A stretch of 52,081 nt of DNA from Eubacteriales bacterium (GCA_028693055.1 JAQUWD010000023.1:1-52081); one strand, 5' to 3'. Counted from the stretch's first letter, positions 9,046-17,742 are shown. The notes: generated by a model not told the origin, from the letters alone. Made by a program: numbers and translations.

Positions 9046-9203
9046 GACTGTCAACTCCCCTGAAGAGGGTGTCGAGGGAGCCCGCAGGCTTCCCTGACTG
9101 TATTCGTATCGACCGGCTTTGCCGGTCGGGCGGGCAGTTTGCGGCAAAGCCGCAAACACTACCCGTAACTGGCGAAAAAGCGCGTAGCACTTTTTTGACA
9201 CGC
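9046..9203 (+). repeat. Terminator-nested palindromic element, copy A (158 bp)
   Basis: Begins GACTGTC and ends GACACGC; the ends form an imperfect inverted repeat. Inside are GACCGGC-TTT-GCCGGTC, GTTTGCGGC-AAA-GCCGCAAAC and an A-rich/T-rich hairpin at the right end. No coding potential is evident: ORFs across it are open by chance because of its composition. It is flanked on both sides by the local terminator hairpin. Copies B, C and D are elsewhere in this window. Confidence 0.85.
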
Positions 9204-9206
9204 GCA

Positions 9207-9231
9207 GGAGCAGCGCGGTCAGCTCTGCTCC
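9207..9231. repeat. Terminator hairpin, copy 2 of 3 (between elements A and B)
   Basis: GGAGCAGCGC (9207-9216), loop GGTCA, GCTCTGCTCC (9222-9231). It is the same hairpin as copies 1 and 3 with one changed base in the left arm (G-C pairing partly lost), which suggests relaxed selection on the middle copy. Confidence 0.75.
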
Positions 9232-9234
9232 TGC

Positions 9235-9392
9235 GACTGTCGAACCTCTTTAAGAGGGTGTCGGGGAAGCCCGCAGGCTTCCCTGACCGTATTCGTATCG
9301 ACCGGCTTTGCCGGTCGGGCGGGCAGTTTGCGGCAAAGCCGCAAACTATACCCGTAACTGTTAAAAAAGCGCGTAGCACTTTTTTGACACGC
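9235..9392 (+). repeat. Terminator-nested palindromic element, copy B (158 bp)
   Basis: Tandem, same orientation as copy A, separated from it only by a terminator hairpin. Ends GACTGTC and GACACGC and the two central palindromes are conserved. Scattered substitutions relative to A (for example in the first 40 bp) show that the two are not a very recent duplication. Confidence 0.85.
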
Positions 9393-9395
9393 GAA

Positions 9396-9420
9396 GGAGC
9401 AGAGCGGTCAGCTCTGCTCC
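9396..9420 (-). terminator. Terminator hairpin, copy 3 of 3, overlapping the end of udk
   Basis: GGAGCAGAGC, loop GGTCA, GCTCTGCTCC. On the minus strand it encodes the last residues and stop of udk (stop at 9410-9408 lies in the loop). It has no T-tract of its own because an element follows; the T-tract is behind hairpin copy 1. Confidence 0.7.
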
Positions 9421-10025
9421 CCTTTTAATACATCCCTTACATAACCCGCCAGTATGCTCACAATTCGGGCGTTTTGCCCACCGTGAGCCACAATCACGTC
9501 GGCTAGATCGATATAATTCCGAATATGTTTATCGTACATTGGCTTTACCGTGGTCAGGTACTGAACGGAGATATTGTCAATATTCCGTCCGCGCTCGTTG
9601 ATATCGCGGGTAATGCGTCGCAAAAGGCAAATATCCGGCTCCACGCTCATGTACAGCTTTAAAAACATCAGCTCGCACAGACGTTCATCATAAAAAACAT
9701 GGATACCCTCGATGATCAAAACATCCGTCGGCTCGATAAGCTCCTCCGTATCGTCCCGGCGATGATGGGAATAGTCATAGCGCTTGCGGGTAATGGGCTT
9801 TCCGTCCATCAGGGTTTTGATATCCTGCAGGAATAAATCGTGATCAAATATTTCCGGCTCATCATAATTTAACTGGCAGCGTTCCTCAAAAGAAAGGCTC
9901 GGATGATCCCGATAATAGCAATCGTGGTTTATGACCGTTGCGTTCTTGCCAATGGCCCGGCACAATTCATCGGCTAAAGTGCTTTTTCCGCTGCCGCTTG
10001 CGCCGCAGATCCCGATCACCAGCAT
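9408..10025 (-). CDS. udk: Uridine kinase
   Basis: A 205-residue uridine/cytidine kinase that phosphorylates the nucleosides to UMP and CMP in pyrimidine salvage. It starts MLVIGICGASGSGKST with the P-loop GASGSGKST. The NHDCYYRD, NYDEPEIFDHD and TRKRYDYSHHRR stretches are typical of Udk, as is RRITRDINERGR in the lid region. Length matches the family (about 205-215). The final codons lie in the left arm of its own terminator hairpin. It is transcribed from a clear promoter divergent from the diguanylate cyclase gene. Confidence 0.95.
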   Translation of the reverse strand: MLVIGICGASGSGKSTLADELCRAIGKNATVINHDCYYRDHPSLSFEERCQLNYDEPEIFDHDLFLQDIKTLMDGKPITRKRYDYSHHRRDDTEELIEPTDVLIIEGIHVFYDERLCELMFLKLYMSVEPDICLLRRITRDINERGRNIDNISVQYLTTVKPMYDKHIRNYIDLADVIVAHGGQNARIVSILAGYVRDVLKGEQS

Positions 10026-10051
10026 GTAGCCATCCCCTTTTGTTTTTTCCT

Positions 10052-10080
10052 ACAATATACGAAAACGAAGCCCCTGTCAA
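10052..10080 (-). promoter_or_regulatory. Promoter of udk
   Basis: On the minus strand TTGACA (10080-10075), 17-bp spacer, TATTGT (10057-10052), about 25 nt from the udk start. Confidence 0.65.
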
Positions 10081-10106
10081 GCTCAAATGACCGCTTTGAA
10101 ATATGC

Positions 10107-10135
10107 GTGACAAACACACCCAATCATGCTATGAT
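10107..10135 (+). promoter_or_regulatory. Promoter of the diguanylate cyclase gene
   Basis: GTGACA (10107-10112), 17-bp spacer, TATGAT (10130-10135), 25 nt before the ATG at 10161, which has a strong AAGGAGG site. Confidence 0.6.
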
Positions 10136-10160
10136 ATGGGAATAAAAAGGAGGCGAAAAT

Positions 10161-12359
10161 ATGGAGCGCTTATCGCGCGTGCAAAAGCTGTGTTGCGCAA
10201 TAGCAGCGCTTGCTTCCGCCGTTGCTTTCATAGTCGTTTTGATCGTTTGCGGCTCTTTATACGCCTCTGACCCTGCTGATAGAGCCTATGGGCATCTAGC
10301 CCTTGAGGGCGTTTACACAAGTCAATTTAGCCCACAGCCTAAGCCAATCCCGGCAGACGGGCTGCTGGAATCTGGCAAAGAACAGACAACGCTACACTTT
10401 AACGGTCATTTCTCTTCCGACATTCCAGAAGGTCAGCTGTTTGTTTTTTACTTGGGTAACAGCTCTATTTCCATGGAAATCAACGGCGTACCCTTCATTC
10501 TTGGGAACCGCTCCACAGATCATTTTACCGCTCTGCGATCATCGGACAGCGCCTGGCAAATTTTCGTTTCTCCCGGCATTCGGGCCGACGATCAGGTTCG
10601 TATAGAACTGTCTCCGATCAAAAGCCATTATGCCTATAGCGACCAGCAGCTTTTCCTGACCCAGATGTATCGTGGCTATGCCTACCCTATCCTCGGCTCT
10701 CTTTTCGTCAAGGATCTGCCCGGTTTATTCTTTTCCGTAACCATTTTCTTTATGGGGCTGTCGACTGCAATCTATGCATTGTTTTTAGCTCGCTCAAAAA
10801 TAGGCTTCGGTCGTACCGTCCTGTCCTCCCTCCTTTGCATTTCCATTGGGTTATTATTCTTTACAGACCTCAATATTGTCGCCTTCGCTATTCCATACCG
10901 CGCCGTGTGCAATTCGCTCAAAATCCTGTCATTGTGCACCTTGATCACCTTTTTGCTGCTCTCCCTTGGTAAGCAATATAGCAAAGCAGGACGGAGCGTA
11001 TGCACCGCCGTCGGTATCCTACATTCGCTCTATGCGCTGACAACCGCGTTGTTGTGGCTGTTAGCGGACGTCGCTATCGAGCAATCCGCTTGGATTCCGC
11101 ATTTCTTATTGGCTCTCACCGTGCTGGCAATTGCTTTCGGGATTGGGGATGCATGGCGCCACCACAGCTATTCAGGGGCTCTTTGGGAGATGCTGTTCAG
11201 CGGTGGAATCATTATTCTTGGCATGATACTGGATTTTCTCACAATCTATCTGTCGTCTACATTCCAATCCCATTTCTTCCTCAAGATCAGCATCGTTCTT
11301 TATTCCGTTCTTGTGTGTACTCAATCCCTGCGGCACACACGCTCTTCCATCGACGAGAGCATACGGGTGCGTATGCTGGAGGCCCAGCATGCGCAGCTAG
11401 AGAAGGTTTGCAAGTATCAACAGCTAATCAGCGAAGCAACCATGGGCTTGTATGAAAGCATTCTGGAGGCTGACCTAACCCACGACTGCTTTGTGGGCGA
11501 AAACACCCAATACTATATCAATCGCTTCCACATTGATATAAGTACGCCCTATAGCCAAGCCGTCCGTATGATTGCAGCTGCTACCGTGCATGTCGAAGAT
11601 CGGCGCAAATACATTGAGATGCTGCACCCGTCCAACATACTCAAAGAATTTGCGCAAGGCAAAGAATCCATCACCTTCGTTTTCCGCACGCTCGCTCAGG
11701 ATGGCGACGTTTCCCACTGGATCCAAATCAACGGGCGGCTATTCTATTGGGAAGAGGATAAGAGCGTTCGTCTGGTGTTATTCCGCAAAAACATCGATAG
11801 TGAGAAGCAGCGTGAGGTCACGCTGCAGCAGCTAGCGATTCACGACAGCCTTACAGGCTTGTTAAACAAGGCGGCTTTCGAAACACGGGCGGCAATCGTC
11901 GTCAAAGAAACGCTACCCAATGATTATGTGGCCTTGTTTATTATCGACGTGGACTATTTTAAAACGGTCAACGATCAATACGGTCATCCCTTAGGCGACC
12001 GTGCGCTACAGGCGTTTTCAGGCGTTCTGCATCAGCAGTTCCGCAGTGTGGACCTAACCGGACGCATTGGCGGAGATGAGTTTGCCGTCATGATGCGCTG
12101 CAAATATGTGGCTGTCATCCGTAAAAAGGCAGAAAAGCTCCACGAAGCGCTAGATATGCAGTTGGAGGAGGACGGCAAGGAAATTCATTTAACCGCCAGC
12201 ATCGGCGTCTCCATCTGCAAGCCCATGAACACTGATTATTCAGCCTTGTTCCAGCAGGCAGACGATGCGCTGTATATCGCAAAAACCCAAGGCCGCAACA
12301 CCTATCATCTATCCGCTGACTCTCAAAATTTACAGCTGTCCCCGGAAGAGAAGCATTAG
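10161..12359 (+). CDS. Membrane-bound diguanylate cyclase (GGDEF protein)
   Basis: A 732-residue sensor enzyme expected to make c-di-GMP from GTP. An N-terminal membrane segment (about 10-35) is followed by an extracytoplasmic domain to about residue 180, then a run of hydrophobic segments between about 185 and 390 (7TM-DISM-like layout). Next come a short coiled region, a PAS-like stretch (about 405-545) and the GGDEF domain from about 565. GGDEF itself is at 637-641, so the enzyme should be active. RSVD at 628-631, five residues upstream, matches the RxxD inhibitory site, so feedback by c-di-GMP is likely. The extracytoplasmic ligand is unknown. No EAL domain or partner phosphodiesterase is in the window. 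Confidence 0.9.
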   Translation: MERLSRVQKLCCAIAALASAVAFIVVLIVCGSLYASDPADRAYGHLALEGVYTSQFSPQPKPIPADGLLESGKEQTTLHFNGHFSSDIPEGQLFVFYLGNSSISMEINGVPFILGNRSTDHFTALRSSDSAWQIFVSPGIRADDQVRIELSPIKSHYAYSDQQLFLTQMYRGYAYPILGSLFVKDLPGLFFSVTIFFMGLSTAIYALFLARSKIGFGRTVLSSLLCISIGLLFFTDLNIVAFAIPYRAVCNSLKILSLCTLITFLLLSLGKQYSKAGRSVCTAVGILHSLYALTTALLWLLADVAIEQSAWIPHFLLALTVLAIAFGIGDAWRHHSYSGALWEMLFSGGIIILGMILDFLTIYLSSTFQSHFFLKISIVLYSVLVCTQSLRHTRSSIDESIRVRMLEAQHAQLEKVCKYQQLISEATMGLYESILEADLTHDCFVGENTQYYINRFHIDISTPYSQAVRMIAAATVHVEDRRKYIEMLHPSNILKEFAQGKESITFVFRTLAQDGDVSHWIQINGRLFYWEEDKSVRLVLFRKNIDSEKQREVTLQQLAIHDSLTGLLNKAAFETRAAIVVKETLPNDYVALFIIDVDYFKTVNDQYGHPLGDRALQAFSGVLHQQFRSVDLTGRIGGDEFAVMMRCKYVAVIRKKAEKLHEALDMQLEEDGKEIHLTASIGVSICKPMNTDYSALFQQADDALYIAKTQGRNTYHLSADSQNLQLSPEEKH

Positions 12360-12410
12360 GACGGGGTTTCCCCGCTCTTCCATTTACAGGCATGCTTCTC
12401 ACCATTTAAA

Positions 12411-12435
12411 AATACCCGCCTATCCGGCGGGTATT
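12411..12435. terminator. Terminator hairpin, left copy, flanking element C
   Basis: AATACCCGCC, loop TATCC, GGCGGGTATT. On the minus strand it is followed by a T-rich run (TTTTTAAA), giving an intrinsic terminator for the DUF362 operon. It is identical over 25 bp to the hairpin at 12599-12623. Confidence 0.8.
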
Positions 12436-12596
12436 GACTGTCGAAAAACTCCCTTAAGAGGGTGTCGGGGGAGCCCGCAGGCTACCCTGACTATATTCGT
12501 ATCGACCGGCTTTGCCGGTCGGGCGGGCAGTTTGCGGCAAAGCCGCAAACATTACCCGTAACTGGCGAAAAAGCGCGTAGCGCTTTTTTGACACGC
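12436..12596 (+). repeat. Terminator-nested palindromic element, copy C (161 bp)
   Basis: GACTGTC to GACACGC, inserted exactly between two identical 25-bp terminator hairpins. By direct comparison copy C and copy D (30716-30876, opposite strand) differ at about one position, so at least one has moved or been converted recently. Internal palindromes are as in copy A, and the right-end hairpin AAAAAGCGC-GTA-GCGCTTTTT is perfect here. Confidence 0.88.
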
Positions 12597-12598
12597 TG

Positions 12599-12623
12599 AA
12601 TACCCGCCTATCCGGCGGGTATT
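12599..12623. terminator. Terminator hairpin, right copy, flanking element C
   Basis: Same 25-bp hairpin as 12411-12435. On the plus strand it is followed by TTTTC, so it can end transcripts from the diguanylate cyclase side. It lies 10 bp behind the DUF362 stop on the other strand. Confidence 0.8.
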
Positions 12624-12632
12624 TTCAGCTTC

Positions 12633-13763
12633 TTACATCCGAATCAGCTCATATTCCCGAGTGCCCAAGCCGATCTTCTCAGCGTGAGCCAAGCAGCTTT
12701 CCCATTCCGACTCCGGCGTGGAATTGCGGAAATGATCATGCAAGTCCTGAAAACCGGGGGTTTTTAAATGGTCGCTGAGCTGGCTGTTAGGCATCGGCTC
12801 CGTTTTTTTGCACGCGTCCACGCAGGCTTGATCCAAGGCTAGCGGATCAAGGGACGCGAACATGCCGATATTGGGCAAAATTGGCGCGTCGTTCTCGCAA
12901 TGGCAGTCGCAGTTGGGGGACACATCCACCACAAGAGAGATGTGGAAGCAGGGGCGGCCGTCCACCACAGCCTTGGCATACTCCGCCATACGGCAGTTGA
13001 GCAATGCAGCCGCAGTGGGATCCTCAAAATCGATAGCGTCAAAGTTGCACGCGCCTACGCAGCGTCCGCAGCCCACGCAATGCTCCTTGTCCACGGTCAT
13101 TTTCTTCGCCTTTTCATCAAAGACCAAGCCGCCGTTGGCGCATTCCTTTTGGCAGATGCGGCAGCCCCGGCAATGATCGGTAATGATGTAGGCCTTACCG
13201 CTGTTGTGCTGATCCTTCTTGCCCGCCCGGGAGCCGCAGCCCATGCCGATGTTCTTGATGGTGCCGCCAAAGCCGGTCATTTCGTGACCCTTAAAATGAG
13301 TCAGGCTGATGAAAACGTCCGCGTCCATCACCGCCCGGCCGATTTTCGCCTTTTGAATATACTCTCCGCCTACCACGGGAACCTCCACGTCGTCCGTGCC
13401 CTTCAAGCCGTCGCCAATCAGCACGGGGCATCCCGCGCTTAAGGGAGTAAAGCCGTTCTCCCACGCGCAGTAGAGATGCTCCAAGGCGTTTTTACGACTG
13501 CCGGGATAGAGAGTATTGCAATCGGTCAGGAAGGGATGCCCACCCAGCTCGTTAATCACGTCCGCTACTGCTTTTGCATAGTTGGGGCGCAGAAAGCTGA
13601 TATTGCCCAGCTCCCCAAAATGCATCTTAATCGCCACTAGTTTGTTTTCCATATCGATCTGCCCAATTCCAGCCTTGCGGATCAGATTTTTTAGTTTTCC
13701 GGGCAGCCCCTCCCCAAAAGCCTTCGTCCGAAAATCAGTGAAGTAAACCTTTGCCTTTTCCAT
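12633..13763 (-). CDS. DUF362-domain protein with two [4Fe-4S] ferredoxin motifs
   Basis: A 376-residue cytoplasmic iron-sulfur protein. The N-terminal two thirds match the DUF362 family (MHFGELGNISFLRP, then SLTHFKGHEMTGFGGTIKN). A bacterial ferredoxin insert carries two complete clusters: C198-x2-C201-x2-C204-x3-C208 and C229-x2-C232-x2-C235-x3-C239. The family's reaction is not established; electron transfer coupled to a metabolic enzyme is a reasonable guess. It begins 16 bp after the stop of the giant surface protein on the same strand with a GGGGG ribosome site, so the two are likely cotranscribed. Transcription probably ends at the hairpins around element C. Confidence 0.85.
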   Translation of the reverse strand: MEKAKVYFTDFRTKAFGEGLPGKLKNLIRKAGIGQIDMENKLVAIKMHFGELGNISFLRPNYAKAVADVINELGGHPFLTDCNTLYPGSRKNALEHLYCAWENGFTPLSAGCPVLIGDGLKGTDDVEVPVVGGEYIQKAKIGRAVMDADVFISLTHFKGHEMTGFGGTIKNIGMGCGSRAGKKDQHNSGKAYIITDHCRGCRICQKECANGGLVFDEKAKKMTVDKEHCVGCGRCVGACNFDAIDFEDPTAAALLNCRMAEYAKAVVDGRPCFHISLVVDVSPNCDCHCENDAPILPNIGMFASLDPLALDQACVDACKKTEPMPNSQLSDHLKTPGFQDLHDHFRNSTPESEWESCLAHAEKIGLGTREYELIRM

Positions 13764-13779
13764 AAAAATACCCCCTATT

Positions 13780-16700
13780 TTATTTCATCAGTTCTTGAAT
13801 TTGTTGATACTTGTCATTGCTAACCGTCCAGTTTCTCAGCTCCGGCTCCGATATCACAGCCGGTTTTTCCTGTCCGTCCAGCAAAACGTAGCCCAGATTG
13901 TAATCCATGTTGCTGCTGGCGCTTTCCAAGGAAAACTCGTCGCTGGACGCTTTGCCGCCATCGCCGGAGGTAAGGCAGCTGGAGATAATCCTCAGGCCTT
14001 CAACCGGGGTAGTGGGCGTTAGCTCCGGGTATGCCTCCGCCATTAGCGTATAGCTGCCGGGATAAACCGCATCGAAAAGGTAATAGCCAAAGGCGTCGCT
14101 TTCCGTCTCGTACACCGTCTCGCCGTTTTGGACCAGCATCAGCTTTACACCGGGTATCATCGGCTCGCCGCCGTCGATCAAGCCGTTTCCATTCTCATCC
14201 AGCCATATCTGATCGCCCAGCTTGGCGGGCTTGATATAGAGAATATTTTGTGAAAGCATATGCTTGGCCATCTTCACCGTAAAGGGATCGCTTTGTCCAA
14301 CGCCGTTCTGCTCGCTTACGATGATCGATTCGTCCTTGTCAAAATTCTCGTCGTTAGGCCGCACAAAAATCATACCGTTCGGCAGCTGAGCCTTGACAAG
14401 ATAATCGTTCGGCCACAGCCCGTCAAAACGATAAGCACCGTCCGCTCCCGTTACGGTGGACTGCATCGCCTCTGTACCGCCAGCAGCCCAAAGGGTGACG
14501 GTTACACCCTCAACCGGGGTGCGCTGCCCCGCCTCCACCAGCGTTAACGTTCCGCCTACGCTGGTCTCGGACACCAATCCGGTGGAAAGGCCCGTAAGCT
14601 GCTGCCCTTCCTCAACGCGTATGCCTGTCTGCCGCATGGAGCCGTCATAGGTAAAGGTGGAGGCTTGGTCCTCCGCCGGCTTCGACTGACTGGGCAAATC
14701 GAAGGAAACCGTATAGGCGCCGGGCCGCACGTTTTCAAACAAGAATCCGTCGGCGTTGGTTTGCACCGACGCAGCCGTCATGCCCGTGCTTTCATCCGTC
14801 AGCCGCAGGGAGATACCGGCCATCAACGCCTCGTCCTTTTGCTGCTTACCATCCTTATTCTCGTCCAGCCAAACTACCCCGGCGATGCTAGCGGGCTTGA
14901 CTGCGCCGATTTGCTTCGCCATGCGATTGGTAAGCGTGCTCCACGGGCAGGGCAGCGTCTGACTGTTAACCGTGCCGAAGTTCAACGCTTCCTCGTCCAG
15001 CCCAGCGCTGAAAATGTATCCGTCAGGCAGTGTGACCGTAAGCTGATAGGAAGAAGGTCTAAGCTCCATAAGGCTGAAAGCGCCGTCGCTTTCGGTCTTT
15101 GCCGTTTTTTCCTCCGCATTGGAGCCGCTGGGCGTAAGGGTCAGCACCGCGCCGGAAAGAGCCTTTTCCTCCGCATCCTGCACACCGTTGGCGTTCGCGT
15201 CTTTAAACACCACGCCTTGGAAGCTTCCCAGCGTCACAGCGCCGGCCAACGGGCACTCATAGCCTTCGCCCATCGCCACGCCAAAGGAGGCGGTTACGGT
15301 TTCTCTCCCCTCATTCGCCACCGTATTTCCACCGGGGGTTACCCGCGCCATTTCCGTATGCTCCGGTAATTGGTAAGTTAGCGTATAGTTGCCGGGCATA
15401 ACACCATCAAAGAAATAGGTTCCGTCCTGTTCCACAGAACGGGTTAAATCAATTTCTCCATCCTCCGATAGCAGGCGCACGCTTGCGCCATCCATTCCCG
15501 CCTCGCCGTCGCTCCACAGCCCGTCGTCGTTTAGGTCATGAAAAAGTCGACCCGTTACGGTTGAAGCGGGAAGCATGCCCGCATTGATATTCTGGAGGGT
15601 CTGCCCCATCGCGATGCTGATAGCGGCGGTCACGCCATAATCATCGATCAGCTCCACCACATGGTTTCCGCCCGCTTCCTCGGGACGCAGACGGGTAAAG
15701 CCGTTGCCTTGGATTCTGCGCACCTTCACAATATAGGTGCCGGGCATGATCCCCTCCAAGGTATAAGTCCCGGCGCTATTGGTACGCCCCTTCAAAAGCT
15801 CATTTCCGTTTTCGTCCGTCAGTACTACCTCGATGCCGGAAAAAAGCTTTTCGCCGCTATCCAGCCGACCATTATAATTGGTATCCTGAAATACGCTTCC
15901 TTGGATGGTCGCGCCCCTCGCCACGCCGATCAGCGCGTTCGCTTCAGCGCCGCTCAGGATGGTAATGGGCTGAATGGTATTCTCTCGGCGGCTTCCCCGC
16001 TGCTCAAACAAATTCGCCAAGTCGCCTCCCGTAGCCGGTACCGTAGCAAAAATGCTGCCGTCGCTTGGCAAAATCGCCCGCAGACGATAATCGCCGCTCC
16101 GCAGGTTTTCCAGCCTGAACGCGCCGTTTTCATCCGTCTGGGTTTTCCCCATGGAATCGCCGCTGCTAATTTTGATTGCTTCTACGGTAACCCCGGCATA
16201 ACCCGGTTCGCCCTCGTCATAATATCCGTTATCGTTGAGGTCGAAAAACGCCGTACCGACAAGCACGCCGTTTTGCACGACGCCGACGTTTTTATCCGTG
16301 ACCGTTTCCTCGTTCTTTATCGAAAATTCTCGAGTAACCACCGAACCGGAGAACACGCTGCGCAGATCTCCGCCAGTTTTGGAGTAGCGCGCATACAGCA
16401 TGCCTTCCGGCAGAACGGCGCTGAACAGGTAGCGGTCATTCGGCAAGCCGTTAAAGGTATACAGCCCGGTCTCGTCGGTGATCAGTTCAAACACTCTGCC
16501 GCTCTTCTGCCCCTCCAGCCTAAGCAGCACGCCGGCTACGCCGGGCTCGGTTTCATCCATAACGCCGTCGTTGTTGATGTCCTCGAAAACCTTGCCGCTA
16601 AAGGATGCAGCCTTCACCATCCCTGCACCGGCCTTTAAGCTTTCGCCGCCGACAAGCGTGATTGACTCACAAGCCAAAGAGGCGTTCTCGGAGGCGGCCA

Positions 16701-17697
16701 CGCTGCTATCCGTCCCTTTGACCGTAAAGCCGTAACCGGTAGGCGCGTTCACCTGCATAGTATAGCTGCCCGGACGAATGCCGGTAAGCGTCAGCTCGCC
16801 ATTGCTATCCGTGGTTCCGCTGCTCAGGCTTTCCTGCTCGTCCATCACATTCACCTGAACCCCGGCGACTCCTTGCTCCCCTCCATCGCGCGCACCATTA
16901 GCATTGCTATCGACAAATGCGGTAAAAAGCAAAGCTGCCGGCTTTTGCAGGCTGATATCCGCCAAGCCGTCGCTGCCCGCCGTCTCGGATAGCTCGATCA
17001 TCGAGCCGCAGGTAAGCGTGCCTTCGTACCCCGCGCCCTCGCCAACCGTGGTGTTGCCAACGGCGGCGGCGTAAAAATCTGCCGTATCCGACCTTGCACA
17101 AATCCGAAAGTGTCCCGCTCCAATCCGCAAAAAGGAGTAGCGACCATATTCATCCGTCTGGGCGCTGGCAATCTCCTGCCACTGGTCATCCTGCTGCTGT
17201 TGTAATATAACCTGCACACCGCTCATCAGCGGCTCGCCTTCCTCCCAGCGAAGGCTACCGTTCTCATCTGCATAAGCGCAGCCCGTGATACCGTTAAACG
17301 TCAGAAATCCAAAGTCAGGCAGTTGGGTAATCTCGCCGTCCTTCACCGATACGGTCATCCATACCATATCGCCCTGCTGGGTAATCTGCCACTGAGAATC
17401 CTCTGAAAGCTCCGTATTCTCCGGCAGAGGAGCGTAAACGCTATACTCTCCGGCAGGCAGTCCTAAAAAAGCAAAGCTTCCATCCTCCGCCACTGCGGCG
17501 CTCTGCTGCAAATCAGCCGACGCCAATGCAACTTGTGCGCCTTTTTCCAGCGTCGACGGCGCTCCCATGATGCTGCCTGTGGCGGTTGCGGCGCTTTCAG
17601 TCGTCTCTCCCAGCGCCGATATTGGCAGAATGCACAGCATCAGCACGAAAATCATCATTCCAAAGGCTTTTCTTCTATTTTGCGCGGTTAAGCTCAT
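13780..17697 (-). CDS. Large secreted SdrD B-like / Cna-B repeat surface protein
   Basis: A 1305-residue exported protein. A signal peptide (about 1-31, hydrophobic MMIFVLMLCILPISALG) is followed by about ten beta-sandwich repeats of SdrD-B/Cna-B type. At least eight carry a calcium-loop-like D-x-N-x-N/D-G-x-x-D-x-x-E motif (for example DSNANGARDGGE, DINNDGVMDETE, DLNDNGYYDEGE, DENGNGLIDGGE), and repeats end in G-x-Y-x-h segments. Such proteins form stiff stalks. No LPXTG, transmembrane anchor or cell-wall-binding repeat is visible at the C-terminus (ends QIQELMK), so how it is held at the surface is unclear. The ATG at 17697 is chosen for its GGAGGAG site 8 nt upstream; an ATG 10 codons earlier lacks one. 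Confidence 0.88.
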   Translation of the reverse strand: MSLTAQNRRKAFGMMIFVLMLCILPISALGETTESAATATGSIMGAPSTLEKGAQVALASADLQQSAAVAEDGSFAFLGLPAGEYSVYAPLPENTELSEDSQWQITQQGDMVWMTVSVKDGEITQLPDFGFLTFNGITGCAYADENGSLRWEEGEPLMSGVQVILQQQQDDQWQEIASAQTDEYGRYSFLRIGAGHFRICARSDTADFYAAAVGNTTVGEGAGYEGTLTCGSMIELSETAGSDGLADISLQKPAALLFTAFVDSNANGARDGGEQGVAGVQVNVMDEQESLSSGTTDSNGELTLTGIRPGSYTMQVNAPTGYGFTVKGTDSSVAASENASLACESITLVGGESLKAGAGMVKAASFSGKVFEDINNDGVMDETEPGVAGVLLRLEGQKSGRVFELITDETGLYTFNGLPNDRYLFSAVLPEGMLYARYSKTGGDLRSVFSGSVVTREFSIKNEETVTDKNVGVVQNGVLVGTAFFDLNDNGYYDEGEPGYAGVTVEAIKISSGDSMGKTQTDENGAFRLENLRSGDYRLRAILPSDGSIFATVPATGGDLANLFEQRGSRRENTIQPITILSGAEANALIGVARGATIQGSVFQDTNYNGRLDSGEKLFSGIEVVLTDENGNELLKGRTNSAGTYTLEGIMPGTYIVKVRRIQGNGFTRLRPEEAGGNHVVELIDDYGVTAAISIAMGQTLQNINAGMLPASTVTGRLFHDLNDDGLWSDGEAGMDGASVRLLSEDGEIDLTRSVEQDGTYFFDGVMPGNYTLTYQLPEHTEMARVTPGGNTVANEGRETVTASFGVAMGEGYECPLAGAVTLGSFQGVVFKDANANGVQDAEEKALSGAVLTLTPSGSNAEEKTAKTESDGAFSLMELRPSSYQLTVTLPDGYIFSAGLDEEALNFGTVNSQTLPCPWSTLTNRMAKQIGAVKPASIAGVVWLDENKDGKQQKDEALMAGISLRLTDESTGMTAASVQTNADGFLFENVRPGAYTVSFDLPSQSKPAEDQASTFTYDGSMRQTGIRVEEGQQLTGLSTGLVSETSVGGTLTLVEAGQRTPVEGVTVTLWAAGGTEAMQSTVTGADGAYRFDGLWPNDYLVKAQLPNGMIFVRPNDENFDKDESIIVSEQNGVGQSDPFTVKMAKHMLSQNILYIKPAKLGDQIWLDENGNGLIDGGEPMIPGVKLMLVQNGETVYETESDAFGYYLFDAVYPGSYTLMAEAYPELTPTTPVEGLRIISSCLTSGDGGKASSDEFSLESASSNMDYNLGYVLLDGQEKPAVISEPELRNWTVSNDKYQQIQELMK

Positions 17698-17742
17698 TCT
17701 ACTACTCCTCCGCAAATTAAAATACATAAAACACCATTATCA

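Noticed and set aside
9069-9428. ORFs over the palindromic elements (both strands)
   Set aside because: The same peptide strings appear at each element copy in different contexts with no start or ribosome site; they follow from the repeat.
13795-17219. Many plus-strand ORFs opposite the SdrD-B protein
   Set aside because: They mirror the high-GC codon pattern of the minus-strand repeats and have no family resemblance or start signals.
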